Positions 26,101 through 35,302 of a stretch of 64,000 nucleotides of DNA are shown piece after piece. Each line of letters begins with the position of its first letter. Position 1 is the first letter of the stretch. A program made the translations under genes and the position numbers. The DNA is from Mycolicibacterium sp. CBMA 226 (GTDB lineage: Bacteria > Actinomycetota > Actinomycetes > Mycobacteriales > Mycobacteriaceae): assembly GCF_009729075.1 (NCBI RefSeq), contig NZ_VTGY01000007.1, positions 62,001 through 126,000 of the forward strand, given 5' to 3'. The notes beneath the pieces are model-generated. The model did no database searches. It was not told where the DNA came from and saw nothing but the letters and a program-made list of their open reading frames with translations.

Positions 26101-27663
26101 CTACAGCAGTGCCGGCACCGCGGCATCGACGAGGTACGGCCCCGGCGTGGCATAGCCGACGCGAAGCAGATCGGCCAGTTCCGCCGTGGTCGTCGCCTTG
26201 GCCGAGGGCACGCCCATGGCCGTCGCCAACGCCGCGAAATCTGTCGTGGGACCCGAGAGATCAAGCATCGCAGCGGCTTTCGGGCCACTGGCTGCCGCGC
26301 CGACGCGCTGAAGTTCCATTCGCAAGATCGCGTAGGCGGCGTTGTTGAGAATCACCGTCACCACGTTGAGCTGTTCGTGGGCCATGGTCCACAACGCCGA
26401 AATCGTGTACATCGCACTGCCATCGGCCTGCAGGCACAACACCGGACGGTCCGGACAGGCCACGGCGGCGCCCACCGCACTCGGCAGTCCGAAGCCGATG
26501 GCACCACCTGTCAGGGTCAGCAGGTCGTGCCGCGGCGCACTCATCGTCGCCTGTGGCAGCAAGAAGCCGCTGGTGTTGGACTCGTCCACGACGATCGCGT
26601 CGTCGGGTAGCGTCGCTGCCACCACATCGACCCAGTTCTGCGTGGTCAGCGCTGAATCTGCGGGCAGGTCAGGCGTTTTCAACGCGGTCAGTGTCGGCTC
26701 AGTACCCGGTGCCACCGCATCGGCCAGCGATTCCAGCCCAGCCACCACGTCGCCGCTCACGGTGTGCACCTGACAGCCACCCGGCACCAGGTCGCTCGCC
26801 TTGCCCGGGTAGGCGAAGAACGACACCGGGGACCGGGCGCCGGCCAATACCAGGTGCTCGGCGCCGGTCAGCTGGAACTGGGCGGCTTCGGCGAGATAGG
26901 CCAGTCGTTCGAAGTTGGGGCGTCCCGCGCCGCGTTCCAGCCTGGCCGGGAACGTCTCGATCAGCACCTTGGTCCCGGTCGCCTGCGCGATCCGGGCGGC
27001 AGCGCGGAGGCCGCGTTCGCGGCACGCGGCGCTGCCCAGCAGCATGACGGTGCCGGGGCCGAAGACGTCAGCACTGGCGTCGAGCAGCTCGTGTTCATCC
27101 GGGACGACACCGGCACGGTAGTCGAACGACGCCAAACCGGCGGCCGGTTCCCCCGGCGCCGGCTCGGCACCCTCGGTCCACGAGACATCGGCCGGCAGGA
27201 TCAGGGTGGCCACCTGCCCCTGTTGCGCGGCCTCGATGGCGGCCACGGCATCGGCGGCGATGTCAGCCAATTTCTCGCACCGGCGCACCCAGCCAGACAC
27301 CGTGCCTGCCATGGCGTCGATGTCGGATTCCAGTGGTGCGTCGTACTTCTTGTGGCCGAGCGCATGGTCACCGACGATGTTGACCAGCGGCGAATAAGCC
27401 CGCCGCGCATTGTGCAGATTGGCGATCCCGTTGCCCAGGCCCGGTCCCAGGTGCAGCAGGGTGGCCGCCGGCTTCTCGGCCATCCGGGCATAGCCGTCGG
27501 CGGCCCCGGTGACCACTCCCTCGAAAAGGCAGAGCACGCCACGCATCTCGGGCACCGCGTCGAGCGCCGCGACGAAGTGCATCTCGCTGGTGCCGGGATT
27601 GCCGAAGCAGACGTCGACGCCGGCGTCGACCAGTGTGCGGATCAGTGCCTGTGCGCCGTTCAT
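26101..27663 (-). CDS. Thiamine-diphosphate-dependent enzyme (acetolactate synthase-like, IlvX type)
   Basis: TPP enzyme of 520 residues with the standard three-domain layout. The catalytic Glu48 lies in LFEGVVTGAADGYARM and the metal/TPP-binding block is ADGSAMYTISALWTMAHEQLN...NN near 420-450 (usual GDG is ADG). It resembles mycobacterial IlvX and the oxalyl-CoA/2-hydroxyacyl-CoA lyase group. The upstream type III CoA transferase and thioesterase favour a role on CoA thioesters over branched-chain amino acid synthesis. AAGGAG 4 nt before the ATG is a strong ribosome-binding site. It is last in a three-gene operon. Confidence 0.85.
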   Translation of the reverse strand: MNGAQALIRTLVDAGVDVCFGNPGTSEMHFVAALDAVPEMRGVLCLFEGVVTGAADGYARMAEKPAATLLHLGPGLGNGIANLHNARRAYSPLVNIVGDHALGHKKYDAPLESDIDAMAGTVSGWVRRCEKLADIAADAVAAIEAAQQGQVATLILPADVSWTEGAEPAPGEPAAGLASFDYRAGVVPDEHELLDASADVFGPGTVMLLGSAACRERGLRAAARIAQATGTKVLIETFPARLERGAGRPNFERLAYLAEAAQFQLTGAEHLVLAGARSPVSFFAYPGKASDLVPGGCQVHTVSGDVVAGLESLADAVAPGTEPTLTALKTPDLPADSALTTQNWVDVVAATLPDDAIVVDESNTSGFLLPQATMSAPRHDLLTLTGGAIGFGLPSAVGAAVACPDRPVLCLQADGSAMYTISALWTMAHEQLNVVTVILNNAAYAILRMELQRVGAAASGPKAAAMLDLSGPTTDFAALATAMGVPSAKATTTAELADLLRVGYATPGPYLVDAAVPALL

Positions 27664-27707
27664 CGTTCTCCTTCAGGTTCTCCCTCGGCAGCCTGCGGAC
27701 GACGGTA

Positions 27708-28508
27708 CTACCGGTCCGCGATCAGGCCTTCCTGCACCAATGTGGCGACGCGAATTCCGTCGGCGTCGACCAGACTTCCGGTGATCACACCGCGTCCCCG
27801 GCCCGCGGCAGGCGAGCGCGACTCCAGCAGGTTCCACCGATCGGCGCGGATCGGGTGGTGGAACCAGATCGAGAAATCGGTGGTACCACTGCGGTGGGTG
27901 CGCGCCCGCATGGAATGACCGTGGACCTGCAGGGCCGGGTCGATCCCGTACAGGTCCGTGACGTAGCTGGCAATCATCATGTGCGGCAACTGATCCGGTG
28001 GCATCGGCACCGTCGCCCGCCACCACATGCGCCGCACGAACTCGCCCGACGACCGGTCGTCGACGATCCGGATGTCGAGTTCGTCGAGCGGCACCGCGGG
28101 CGCGGGTCCCGGCGGCCCGGTCAGCGGCAGCAGCTCGGGATCGCCTGGGAGCGTGCATGATTCATCGTGCTCGGGACCGGGAAGGTCGACGGAGTAGGAC
28201 ACCGTCGCCACTGTCAGCAGCCGTCCGGCCTGAAAGGCTTCGACCCGGCGCGACGCCGCAGTGCGCCCGTCGTACACCCGGGCCACTGTGTAGTCGGTGA
28301 CCGCACCGGCCTCTCCGCCACGCAGGTACTGCAGGTGCATCGCTGTCAGGCGCATGTGCGGATTCACGGTCTGGGACGCAGCGGACAGGCTCTGCGCCAT
28401 GAGCAGGCCACCGAAGGCCCGCTTGCCGTCCGGTCCCCCGGCCCTGCCCACCCACGCATCGGTGTCCGCACCAGGCGACACCACCAACAAGCCAGGCAAC
28501 ACACTCAC
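27708..28508 (-). CDS. Acyl-CoA thioesterase (TesB-like double hotdog)
   Basis: TesB/acyl-CoA thioesterase II-like protein (266 residues) with two hotdog halves. The first has RAFGGLLMAQSLSAAS; the second has TTDFSIWFHHPIRADRW (catalytic Asp region) and TLVQEGLI (Gln of the D-Q-T triad). It hydrolyses acyl-CoAs. The GTG at 28508 overlaps the CoA-transferase stop (GTGA), so the genes are coupled; the same frame runs upstream only inside the CoA-transferase gene. GTG 28502 is an alternative. Confidence 0.85.
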   Translation of the reverse strand: MSVLPGLLVVSPGADTDAWVGRAGGPDGKRAFGGLLMAQSLSAASQTVNPHMRLTAMHLQYLRGGEAGAVTDYTVARVYDGRTAASRRVEAFQAGRLLTVATVSYSVDLPGPEHDESCTLPGDPELLPLTGPPGPAPAVPLDELDIRIVDDRSSGEFVRRMWWRATVPMPPDQLPHMMIASYVTDLYGIDPALQVHGHSMRARTHRSGTTDFSIWFHHPIRADRWNLLESRSPAAGRGRGVITGSLVDADGIRVATLVQEGLIADR

Positions 28509-29734
28509 GCCACGGTCCCCGCTTTCGTGAGGCGGACGACGTCGTCTGCGGTCAGCCCGAGCCGTTCGGTCAGCACCGCGGTGGTGTCGTCGCCGAGGGC
28601 CGGCGCCGGCCGCGCCGGCGGATACGCACCGTCGATCCGCAGCGGCAGTCCCGGCGCCAGATGACGGCCGATGCGCGGCTGGTCGAGTTCGGTGAACAGC
28701 GGGTTGTCGGTCACTTTCGGGCTCGCGACCACCTCGCCGAAGTCGCGGTAGCGCTCCCACAGGATCGACGTCGCGCCCAGCGCCGCCGTGATCTCGTCGG
28801 CGGTGTGCGCGCAGAACCACACGGTGAACAGACCGGTGAGCGCGTCTCGGTGGCGGTATCGCTGGCCTTCATCGGCGAAGTCCACACCGAGCGATTCCGA
28901 CAGCGCAGCAACAGCTTTCACCGTACCCGTGACTTCGACGAGGTCCCGGAAGTGCCGGCCGGTCAACGCGACGATCATGAATGCGGCCCCGTCGGCACTG
29001 ACGAACTGCTGCCCGTACTGTCCGAAGATCGAATTGCCGATGCGTTCCCGGCTCACGCCGTTGACCATCACTTCGGTCAGGAAACTGAGATTCCCCGCGG
29101 TTGCCAGCGCCACGTTCTCCAACGGGATGCCGACCCGCTGACCCCGGCCGCTGCTGTCGCGGTGCCGTAGCGCAGCCGTCACCGCCAGCGCCAGGTAGAG
29201 GCCGCACGACACGTCCCAGGCCGCCAGTACGTGGTTCACCGGGGTCTGCAACTCCGCCGGACCGGTGACCAGCGGAAAGCCCAACCCCGCGTTGACGGTG
29301 TAGTCCACCGCCGTGCCGCCGTCGGCGCGACCGGAGACTTCGGCGTGGATCAGGTCGGGCCGCCGCGCCGAGAGGGTCTCGTACGAATGCCATTGCCGGC
29401 CCGCCACATTGGTGATGAAGACCCCGGCGTCGACGATCAGCTGCGTGACGAGGTCCTGACCTTCCGGCGAACGCATGTCCACCGCGACCGACCGCTTGCC
29501 CTTGTTGAGGCCCGCCCAGTAGATGCTCTCGCCGTCAGCGGTGACCGGCCAGCGGTGGTAGTCCGCCGCTCCGCCGATGGGGTCGACCCTGATGACCTCC
29601 GCGCCGAGCTGTGTCAGCGTCATCCCCGCCAACGGCACTGCGACGAAACTCGAGATTTCGACGATGCGCACACCCGCCAGCGGACGCGCAGACTCCGGCC
29701 GCGCACGCGAGGAGCCCGATGAATCAATCGTCAT
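28505..29734 (-). CDS. CaiB/BaiF type III CoA transferase
   Basis: Family III CoA transferase of 409 residues with the expected N-terminus (RPLAGVRIVEISSFVAVPLAGMTLTQLGAEVIRVD) and GLNKGKRSVAVDMRSPEG. The likely acyl-anhydride-forming aspartate is Asp144 (GTAVDYTVNAG). It moves CoA between carboxylic acids, often in oxalate, carnitine, bile acid or branched-chain metabolism. It is first in the operon with a TesB-like thioesterase and a TPP enzyme. ATG 29734 lies 6 nt after TATGGT, a leaderless signal, and is preferred over an upstream start. Confidence 0.88.
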   Translation of the reverse strand: MTIDSSGSSRARPESARPLAGVRIVEISSFVAVPLAGMTLTQLGAEVIRVDPIGGAADYHRWPVTADGESIYWAGLNKGKRSVAVDMRSPEGQDLVTQLIVDAGVFITNVAGRQWHSYETLSARRPDLIHAEVSGRADGGTAVDYTVNAGLGFPLVTGPAELQTPVNHVLAAWDVSCGLYLALAVTAALRHRDSSGRGQRVGIPLENVALATAGNLSFLTEVMVNGVSRERIGNSIFGQYGQQFVSADGAAFMIVALTGRHFRDLVEVTGTVKAVAALSESLGVDFADEGQRYRHRDALTGLFTVWFCAHTADEITAALGATSILWERYRDFGEVVASPKVTDNPLFTELDQPRIGRHLAPGLPLRIDGAYPPARPAPALGDDTTAVLTERLGLTADDVVRLTKAGTVA

Positions 29735-29740
29735 CCCGAC

Positions 29741-29746
29741 ACCATA
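29741..29746 (-). promoter_or_regulatory. Leaderless -10 element of the CoA-transferase operon
   Basis: TATGGT on the minus strand, 6-nt spacer, ATG at 29734. It diverges from the promoter at 29835. Confidence 0.6.
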
Positions 29747-29834
29747 AAGGCCACTGGCTGCACAATCGGGCAACCCCGGGCGCCGCGCATCCCGCCGGAC
29801 GGGAGGCGGTCGTGGCCGCGTGACATACGCACCG

Positions 29835-29840
29835 TAATTT
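29835..29840 (+). promoter_or_regulatory. Leaderless -10 element of the alpha/beta hydrolase gene
   Basis: TAATTT, 7-nt spacer, ATG at 29848. Together with 29741-29746 it makes the 113-bp intergenic region a compact divergent leaderless promoter pair. Confidence 0.6.
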
Positions 29841-29847
29841 GGAACGT

Positions 29848-30687
29848 ATGACTGAGCTGAAGGAAGTGCAGACCGACCGCGGCACGCTGCGTTATTACGA
29901 CGAGGGAACCGGCCCTGTAGTGCTGTTTTTGCACGGATCGGGCCCGGGCGTGACGGGCTGGCGGAACTTCCGCGGAATCCTGCCGACCTTCGCGGCGCAC
30001 TTCCGCTGCCTGATCCTGGAGTTCCCCGGTTTCGGCGTCAGCGACGACTTCGGCGGCCACCCGATGATCGACGCCCAGTCCGCGGTCGTGCCCTTCCTCG
30101 ATGCGCTCGGCGTCGAGAAGGTGGACATCGTCGGCAACTCGATGGGCGGCGGCGTCGGCATCAACTTCGCCATCAACAACCCCGACCGCATCGGCAAGCT
30201 GGTCACCATCGGGGGTATCGGCACCAACATCTTCAGCCCCGGGCCGTCCGAGGGCATCCGCCTGCTGCAGGAGTTCACCGAGGACCCGACGCGGCAGCGG
30301 CTGATCGACTGGCTCAACTCCATGGTCTACGACGAGAAGATCGTCACCGAAGAGCTGATCGAAGAGCGCATGAAGCTGGCCTCCGATCCCGAGACGCTCG
30401 AATCGGCGCGCCGGATGTACGGCAAGGCCGCCTTCAAGATGATGATGAAGTTCATGCGGTCGGCCGACGCGCCGCCACAGCCGTGGGCACAGATGCACAA
30501 GGTGAAGGCGCCGACGCTGCTGACCTGGGGCCGTGACGACCGGGTGAGCCCGCTGGACATGGCGCTGATCCCGATGCGCACCATCTCCAACGCCGAACTC
30601 CACGTGTTCCCGAACTGTGGGCACTGGGCCATGATCGAGGCCAAGGAGGCGTTCGAGAGCACGGTGCTGGGCTTCCTGCAGCGCTGA
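29848..30687 (+). CDS. Meta-cleavage product hydrolase-like alpha/beta hydrolase (HsaD/BphD-like)
   Basis: Alpha/beta hydrolase of 279 residues with the traits of C-C bond hydrolases acting on 2-hydroxy-6-oxo-dienoates: oxyanion block LHGSGPGVTGW, nucleophile Ser98 in GNSMGGG, acid Asp230/231 in WGRDDRV and His259 in NCGHWAMIE. HsaD performs this step in steroid degradation. No dioxygenase is adjacent; the HsaC-like one lies 9 kb away. ATG 29848 is preferred over an upstream ATG at 29839 because of the leaderless promoter. Confidence 0.85.
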   Translation: MTELKEVQTDRGTLRYYDEGTGPVVLFLHGSGPGVTGWRNFRGILPTFAAHFRCLILEFPGFGVSDDFGGHPMIDAQSAVVPFLDALGVEKVDIVGNSMGGGVGINFAINNPDRIGKLVTIGGIGTNIFSPGPSEGIRLLQEFTEDPTRQRLIDWLNSMVYDEKIVTEELIEERMKLASDPETLESARRMYGKAAFKMMMKFMRSADAPPQPWAQMHKVKAPTLLTWGRDDRVSPLDMALIPMRTISNAELHVFPNCGHWAMIEAKEAFESTVLGFLQR

Positions 30688-30995
30688 CCTTATGCCCCCG
30701 CGCGGCCGCGTCTGCACCCCGATGCGATGGTGTGCGGTACGCGGCCGTGCGCGTCTGTCGGGCGCGGGCCAGACCGGAACAGGCACGCCTGGACGACGCT
30801 TGCGCGGAATATATTGTCGGGCTTACCAATTGACCGCGACGGAAGATCGGAGCCGGCCTGCTACAGGCCGGGCAACGTTGTGCGCCAACACGATTGCCGG
30901 TTCACGGCGCACGGAGACAACTGTCACGTCCGGAAGTTCTTACCAAACCGCCGTTTTCGAGCGATCCCGTCTGCGTGCACCCTAGGATCACCCCC
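30688..30995 (+). promoter_or_regulatory. Intergenic region with hairpin and leaderless promoter
   Basis: 308 bp without a supported gene. It contains a perfect 8-bp hairpin with 3-nt loop (CCGGCCTG at 30853-30860, CAGGCCGG at 30864-30871) lacking a T-tract, and a short AT-rich patch around 30809-30830. TAGGAT at 30983-30988, 7-nt spacer and ATG 30996 form a leaderless promoter for the acyltransferase gene. Confidence 0.5.
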
Positions 30996-32393
30996 ATGAA
31001 TCGCTTGTCCGGTGCCGACGCCACCTTCTGGTTCGCCGAAACCAACAGTTGGCACATGCACGTCGCCGCGTCGTCGATCTACGATCCGACCGACGCACCG
31101 GATTTCAGCTTCGAGTCGGTGAAAGCGCTCATCGCGGCCCGTTTGCCGGAGATGCCACAGTTGCGCTGGCGCGTCACCGGCGCACCACTCGGCCTCGACC
31201 GGCCGTGGTTCGTCGAGGACGAAGAACTCGATATCGACTTCCACGTGCGCCACATCGCGGTCCCGGCGCCCGGTGGCCGCCGCGAACTCGATCAGCTGGT
31301 GGGACGGCTCATGTCCTACAAGCTGGACCGGTCCCGGCCACTGTGGGAGCTCTGGTTCATCGAAGGCGTCGAGGGTGGCCGGGTGGCGGTGCTGATGAAG
31401 ATGCACCACGCCATCATCGACGGCGTGTCCGGGGCCGGACTCGGGGAAATTCTGCTCGACATCACGCCCACACCGCGACCACCGGCCGCCGAGCCGAGCA
31501 GGTCATTGGTCGGCATCAAGGCCCCCGGGCTGGAATTGCAGGCACTTGGCGGGCTGATCAACATCGGCATCAAGACGCCCTACCGTGTCGTCCGCTTCTT
31601 GGAGCAGACCGTACGCCAGCAGATTGCGGCGCTCAGCGTTGCCAACAAGCCGCCCGGCTACTTCGACGCACCGCCCACCCGGTTCAACGGACCCATCTCA
31701 CCGCACCGCCGGGTCAGCAATTCCGGTGTGTCCCTCGAGCGGGTGAAGGCGGTCAAGGAAGCGTTCGGCGTGAAGGTGAACGACGTGGTCCTCGCACTGG
31801 TGTCGAGCGCCATGCGGACGTATCTGGAGGACCGCGGCGAGCTGCCCGACAAGTCGCTCATCGCGCAGGTCCCGGTGTCTACCCGAACCGAGAGTTCCAG
31901 CGACCAGGTCGGCAATCAGGTGAGCGCCATGTCGGTATCGCTGGCATCGGACATCGTCGACCCAGCCGAACGGATCAAGGCCATCTACGCCAGTTCCCAG
32001 AGCGCGAAGGAGATGGCGAAAGCGCTGACGGCACACCAGATCATGGGGTTGACCGACACCACCCCGCCCGGGTTGGTGGCCCTGGCCGCCCGGGCATACA
32101 CCGCAAGCAAGCTCGGCGGCACGCTGAAACCGATGAACCTCGTCGTATCGAATGTGCCCGGCCCGCCGGTGCCGCTCTACATGGACGGCGCCGTTCTCGA
32201 ACAGATGATGCCGATGGGCCCGCTGGTCATGGACGTCGGACTCAATGTGACGTGCTTCAGCTACCGGGACCGCATCGACTTCGGCTTCGTCACCACTCCC
32301 GAGATGGCGAACGACATCGACGCCATGGCCGACGCCATCGAACCGGCGCTCGTGGAACTCGAGATCGCGGCCGGGCTCGTCGAGCGCTCCTAG
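30996..32393 (+). CDS. Wax ester synthase/diacylglycerol acyltransferase (WS/DGAT)
   Basis: WS/DGAT family protein of 465 residues, making triacylglycerol or wax esters from acyl-CoA and diacylglycerol or alcohols. The active-site motif HHxxxDG is seen as MHHAIIDG (H137, H138, D142, G143). The start [15 protein letters not shown] and the block [11 protein letters not shown] near the C-terminus are family hallmarks. ATG 30996 has a leaderless TAGGAT; the longer upstream frame has no family similarity. Mycobacteria carry many paralogues used for storage lipid. It is transcribed alone. Confidence 0.93.
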   Translation: MNRLSGADATFWFAETNSWHMHVAASSIYDPTDAPDFSFESVKALIAARLPEMPQLRWRVTGAPLGLDRPWFVEDEELDIDFHVRHIAVPAPGGRRELDQLVGRLMSYKLDRSRPLWELWFIEGVEGGRVAVLMKMHHAIIDGVSGAGLGEILLDITPTPRPPAAEPSRSLVGIKAPGLELQALGGLINIGIKTPYRVVRFLEQTVRQQIAALSVANKPPGYFDAPPTRFNGPISPHRRVSNSGVSLERVKAVKEAFGVKVNDVVLALVSSAMRTYLEDRGELPDKSLIAQVPVSTRTESSSDQVGNQVSAMSVSLASDIVDPAERIKAIYASSQSAKEMAKALTAHQIMGLTDTTPPGLVALAARAYTASKLGGTLKPMNLVVSNVPGPPVPLYMDGAVLEQMMPMGPLVMDVGLNVTCFSYRDRIDFGFVTTPEMANDIDAMADAIEPALVELEIAAGLVERS

Positions 32394-32848
32394 CCGCACC
32401 GACCCGCGAGCACACGGCGAACGGACGCAGCTAGCGCCTTCCTCCAGTTGGCGGCAAAGTCTGGCCGGGTGGCGGATGGCGCTGCTGTCCCCGGCGCGGC
32501 AGACTCGGTGCCTGAGCACCCCCGAACTCGGCACGCTCACACCGCAGCTTCATAGCCGAGAGCGCGACGGTCACTGTCGCGGGCACAAGACCTCTGGCGG
32601 AGTTATCGGTCTGCAGCCCAGCTCATCTGGATGATTGCCGGCGACGAGATGTATCGCAGCCTCGTCAACCTCATGCATGTTGTCGACCCGACCGCTTGCC
32701 GGGTCGGCGGGTAACAACCCATCCACCGGGCTGAGGTGCGCGTGCAACCGGCCACAATGCTGCAGGTCGGTTCGGCCGGCCGGGCAATCGGAGCTACCGT
32801 CAAATGCCGAACCTGACCGCAGTTGAACGCAGTAGTGAGGAGGATTCC
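32394..32848 (+). other. Intergenic region with possible TetR C-terminal remnant
   Basis: 455 bp without an intact gene. One frame from about 32556 to 32714 encodes a stretch containing AAQLIWMIAGDEMYRSLV, which resembles the C-terminal helix of TetR repressors, and ends at a TAA; no HTH is present upstream. A hairpin with 7-bp arms (CGACCCG 32684-32690, CGGGTCG 32700-32706) follows. TACCGT at 32795-32800 may be the -10 of the two-component operon. Confidence 0.3.
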
Positions 32849-33511
32849 GTGCCGCGCATTGTCATCGTCGACGACGAAGCATTGATTCGATCGGGATTCG
32901 AGCTGATCCTGTCGGCGGCCGCCGACATCGATGTGGTCAAAACCTGCGACGGTATACAGGCTCTGGACGTCATCCGCGAGCAGCAACCCGACGTGGTGCT
33001 GCTCGACGTCCGAATGCCAGGCAAGGACGGCCTCGCCGTTCTGGGCGAACTGCAGCGATGGCCAACACCACCGGTCGTGGCGATGCTCACCACATTCGAC
33101 GCCGACGAATACATCGCACAGGCACTGCGCTCGGGCGCGTCCGGGTTTCTGCTGAAAGACACCGACCCCGAACAACTTCCGCACATGGTACGTACTCTCG
33201 CTGCCGGTGGCTTGGTGCTGTCGGGAGGCGTCAGCCCCAAGGTGATCTCCGGTTACCTCGACGACCGCGTCGACCGTGACGCCGAAGGCCAGCTGCAGGC
33301 ACTGACCGACCGCGAGACCGAAGTGCTGCAACTGCTCGCACAAGGCCATTCCAACGGTGAGATCGCAGCCACACTGTTCACCAGTGTGGGCACCGTCAAA
33401 GATCAAGTCAGCTCGATCCTGTCGAAGCTCTCGGTCAAGAGCCGCGTCGAGGCGGCCATCATCGCCCAACGGGCCGGCGTGCTCGACGACGGCCGCGGGC
33501 ATGACCGCTAG
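32849..33511 (+). CDS. NarL/FixJ-family response regulator
   Basis: Response regulator of 220 residues. The receiver domain has acidic D8/D9 (VDDEA), phospho-acceptor Asp53 (LLDVRMPGKDG) and the switch Lys in FLLKDTDP. The C-terminal LuxR-type HTH reads LTDRETEVLQLLAQGHSNGEIA...VGTVKDQVSSILSKL. Start GTG 32849 is chosen over ATG 32804 because GAGGAGG lies 5 nt upstream and the resulting N-terminus is typical. Its last 11 nt overlap the histidine kinase gene, so the pair is cotranscribed. Confidence 0.93.
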   Translation: MPRIVIVDDEALIRSGFELILSAAADIDVVKTCDGIQALDVIREQQPDVVLLDVRMPGKDGLAVLGELQRWPTPPVVAMLTTFDADEYIAQALRSGASGFLLKDTDPEQLPHMVRTLAAGGLVLSGGVSPKVISGYLDDRVDRDAEGQLQALTDRETEVLQLLAQGHSNGEIAATLFTSVGTVKDQVSSILSKLSVKSRVEAAIIAQRAGVLDDGRGHDR

Positions 33512-34610
33512 ATTGCGACGAGTCGGCCGGCGTCTGATCGGCGACGTCCTGCTGATCGGACTCGCCGCCGCCGACGCCATCCTCAACAGCTTCGACGACA
33601 CGCCATCACCGCGCGACCTGTTCTTCGTGGTCATCGCAGTCGCCGTACTGTTCGTGCGGCGCCGGGTCCCCTACATGAGCTTCGCAGCCACAATCCCAGC
33701 GCTCGTCGTCGGTTCAACGGTTATTGCCACCCTCGTCGCGTTGTACACGGTCGCCGAGCTGCGACCTGCTCGTTACAGGTTGGCGCTTTGCGCAGCAACG
33801 ACATTCGTCTGCTTCACCAGCTTTTGGGACACGCCGCACTTCAACGCCAGCCGACTGCTCGACATCGTCTACGCGATCCTGTTCACCGGCGCACCGCTGC
33901 TGCTCGGCCTACTCACGCGCGCCCGCGCAGAACTGTCAGCCAAACTTGCCGAAATCGATCGTGCCAAGAAACACGAACAGGAGTTGTTGATCGACAAGGC
34001 GTTAGCGCGCGAACGGGCAAACCTCTCCCGCGAGATGCACGATGTCGTGTCGCATCAGGTCAGCCTGATCGCAGTGCAGGCAGGCGCATTACAGGTGACC
34101 GCCCCCGACGACGCCACGGCGCGAACCGCCCGAACCATCCGGACTCTGAGCGTACAAACCCTCGACGAACTGCGCGACATGGTCGGGGTGCTACGGGCAT
34201 CAGGAAGCGAGGCAGTCACTCTCACCCCACAGCCGGGCATCGACGATGTGCAGGCCCTCGTCGCCAACTCAGGGATCGACACCACCATCACCACCAACTA
34301 TGACGGCACCGTCAAGCCGTCTGCGGCCGTGCAGCGTGCCATCTACCGCGCAGTCCAGGAAGGCCTCACGAATGTCGCCAAACATGCGCCAGGGGCGACC
34401 GCGTCACTAGAACTGATCATCGACGAGCGCGGTGTCTCCGTCACTCTCATCAATTCCAAACCGACCCACGCAGCCGAACGATTGCCCAGCGACCGAAACG
34501 GACTACTCGGCCTTCGTGAACGCGCCGAACTTCTCGGCGGTTCTTTACAATCCGCGGCCCTCAGCGACGGCGGCTACCGACTGTCGCTGCGCCTACCCTT
34601 GCAAACCTGA
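33501..34610 (+). CDS. HisKA_3-type sensor histidine kinase
   Basis: Sensor kinase of 369 residues, cognate to the overlapping response regulator. An N-terminal membrane domain of about four to five helices (~15-140) has almost no extracellular loop, suggesting detection of a membrane or cytoplasmic signal. A coiled coil (~140-170) leads to the HisKA_3 dimerisation domain with phospho-acceptor His180 (LSREMHDVVSHQ). The HATPase region follows with QEGLTNVAKHA and GLLGLRERAELLGG. The target genes are unknown. The downstream MspA-type porin 0.7 kb away is a candidate. Confidence 0.92.
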   Translation: MTARLRRVGRRLIGDVLLIGLAAADAILNSFDDTPSPRDLFFVVIAVAVLFVRRRVPYMSFAATIPALVVGSTVIATLVALYTVAELRPARYRLALCAATTFVCFTSFWDTPHFNASRLLDIVYAILFTGAPLLLGLLTRARAELSAKLAEIDRAKKHEQELLIDKALARERANLSREMHDVVSHQVSLIAVQAGALQVTAPDDATARTARTIRTLSVQTLDELRDMVGVLRASGSEAVTLTPQPGIDDVQALVANSGIDTTITTNYDGTVKPSAAVQRAIYRAVQEGLTNVAKHAPGATASLELIIDERGVSVTLINSKPTHAAERLPSDRNGLLGLRERAELLGGSLQSAALSDGGYRLSLRLPLQT

Positions 34611-34630
34611 GCCGCCCGTCTTCGCTCAAG

Positions 34631-35092
34631 CTATTTGATTATCAAGTTCAGGCTCGCCACAGCGAGGCCGATCGTGGTGTTCGCCAAACCGATACCACAG
34701 AGCCGCCACATGTGGTAACCGCTCTTGAAGGCCGCGATCGCACCGAGGAAAAACACTCGCAACGGCACGAAGATTGTGGCGAGCGTGGAGTCTGACGAAA
34801 CTCTCTCCTGCACAACGCTCTTCGGCGCTTTCCACCCGCGCGGGAGTCACCCCGCCAGGCCGACGGCCAGCCCAGCACATTGCGGTATGCCGGCGCGCCT
34901 GAGAAACAATGGTTCCGGGCGAAGCCATTCTGCCGCGGCTGCAACGCCCACCCCAAAAACGAGCGCGATTGCCAACACTGTCAGCACGGTCGTCAAAATC
35001 TCCGCCGGACTGAGGCCCTGCTGCGAATCGCCTGGTACGCAACCGAATCCATCACCTCGCGTGGGCGGCTTGCGCTTCGACGATCTCTCCAC
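34631..35092 (-). pseudogene. Small membrane protein interrupted by an in-frame TGA
   Basis: Two short hydrophobic reading frames lie in the same register. The first starts at GTG 35092, runs 81 residues with a membrane helix (TTVLTVLAIALVFGVGVAAA) and stops at a TGA at 34847. The frame then stays open to 34631, giving two further hydrophobic segments (VFFLGAIAAF and LANTTIGLAVASLNLII), with a possible restart at GTG 34813. Read through, it would be a 153-codon protein with about three to four membrane helices. I do not recognise the family. It could be a nonsense-mutated gene or two small genes. Confidence 0.35.
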
Positions 35093-35302
35093 CGCCTGAG
35101 TTTGCCGCCCACATCAGCTGCGCGCCATCCCCCGACTGGCTGCCATCGCCATCCAGGTAGATGGACGGACGGCAACCGCCGCCGCGAGCACCTGCCGAAT
35201 GGATGCCGGTTGTGGCCACGTGGGGGATTCCAATGGTCCCAACGCACGCGACATGCTGACACGGCCCGTGATCGGCCGTTGCCTAGTTTGTCGAAGGAGC
35301 AA

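Noticed and set aside
32603..33634. 343-codon minus-strand frame
   Set aside because: It is antisense to the response regulator and shows no recognisable domain; the plus-strand gene has all receiver and HTH residues.
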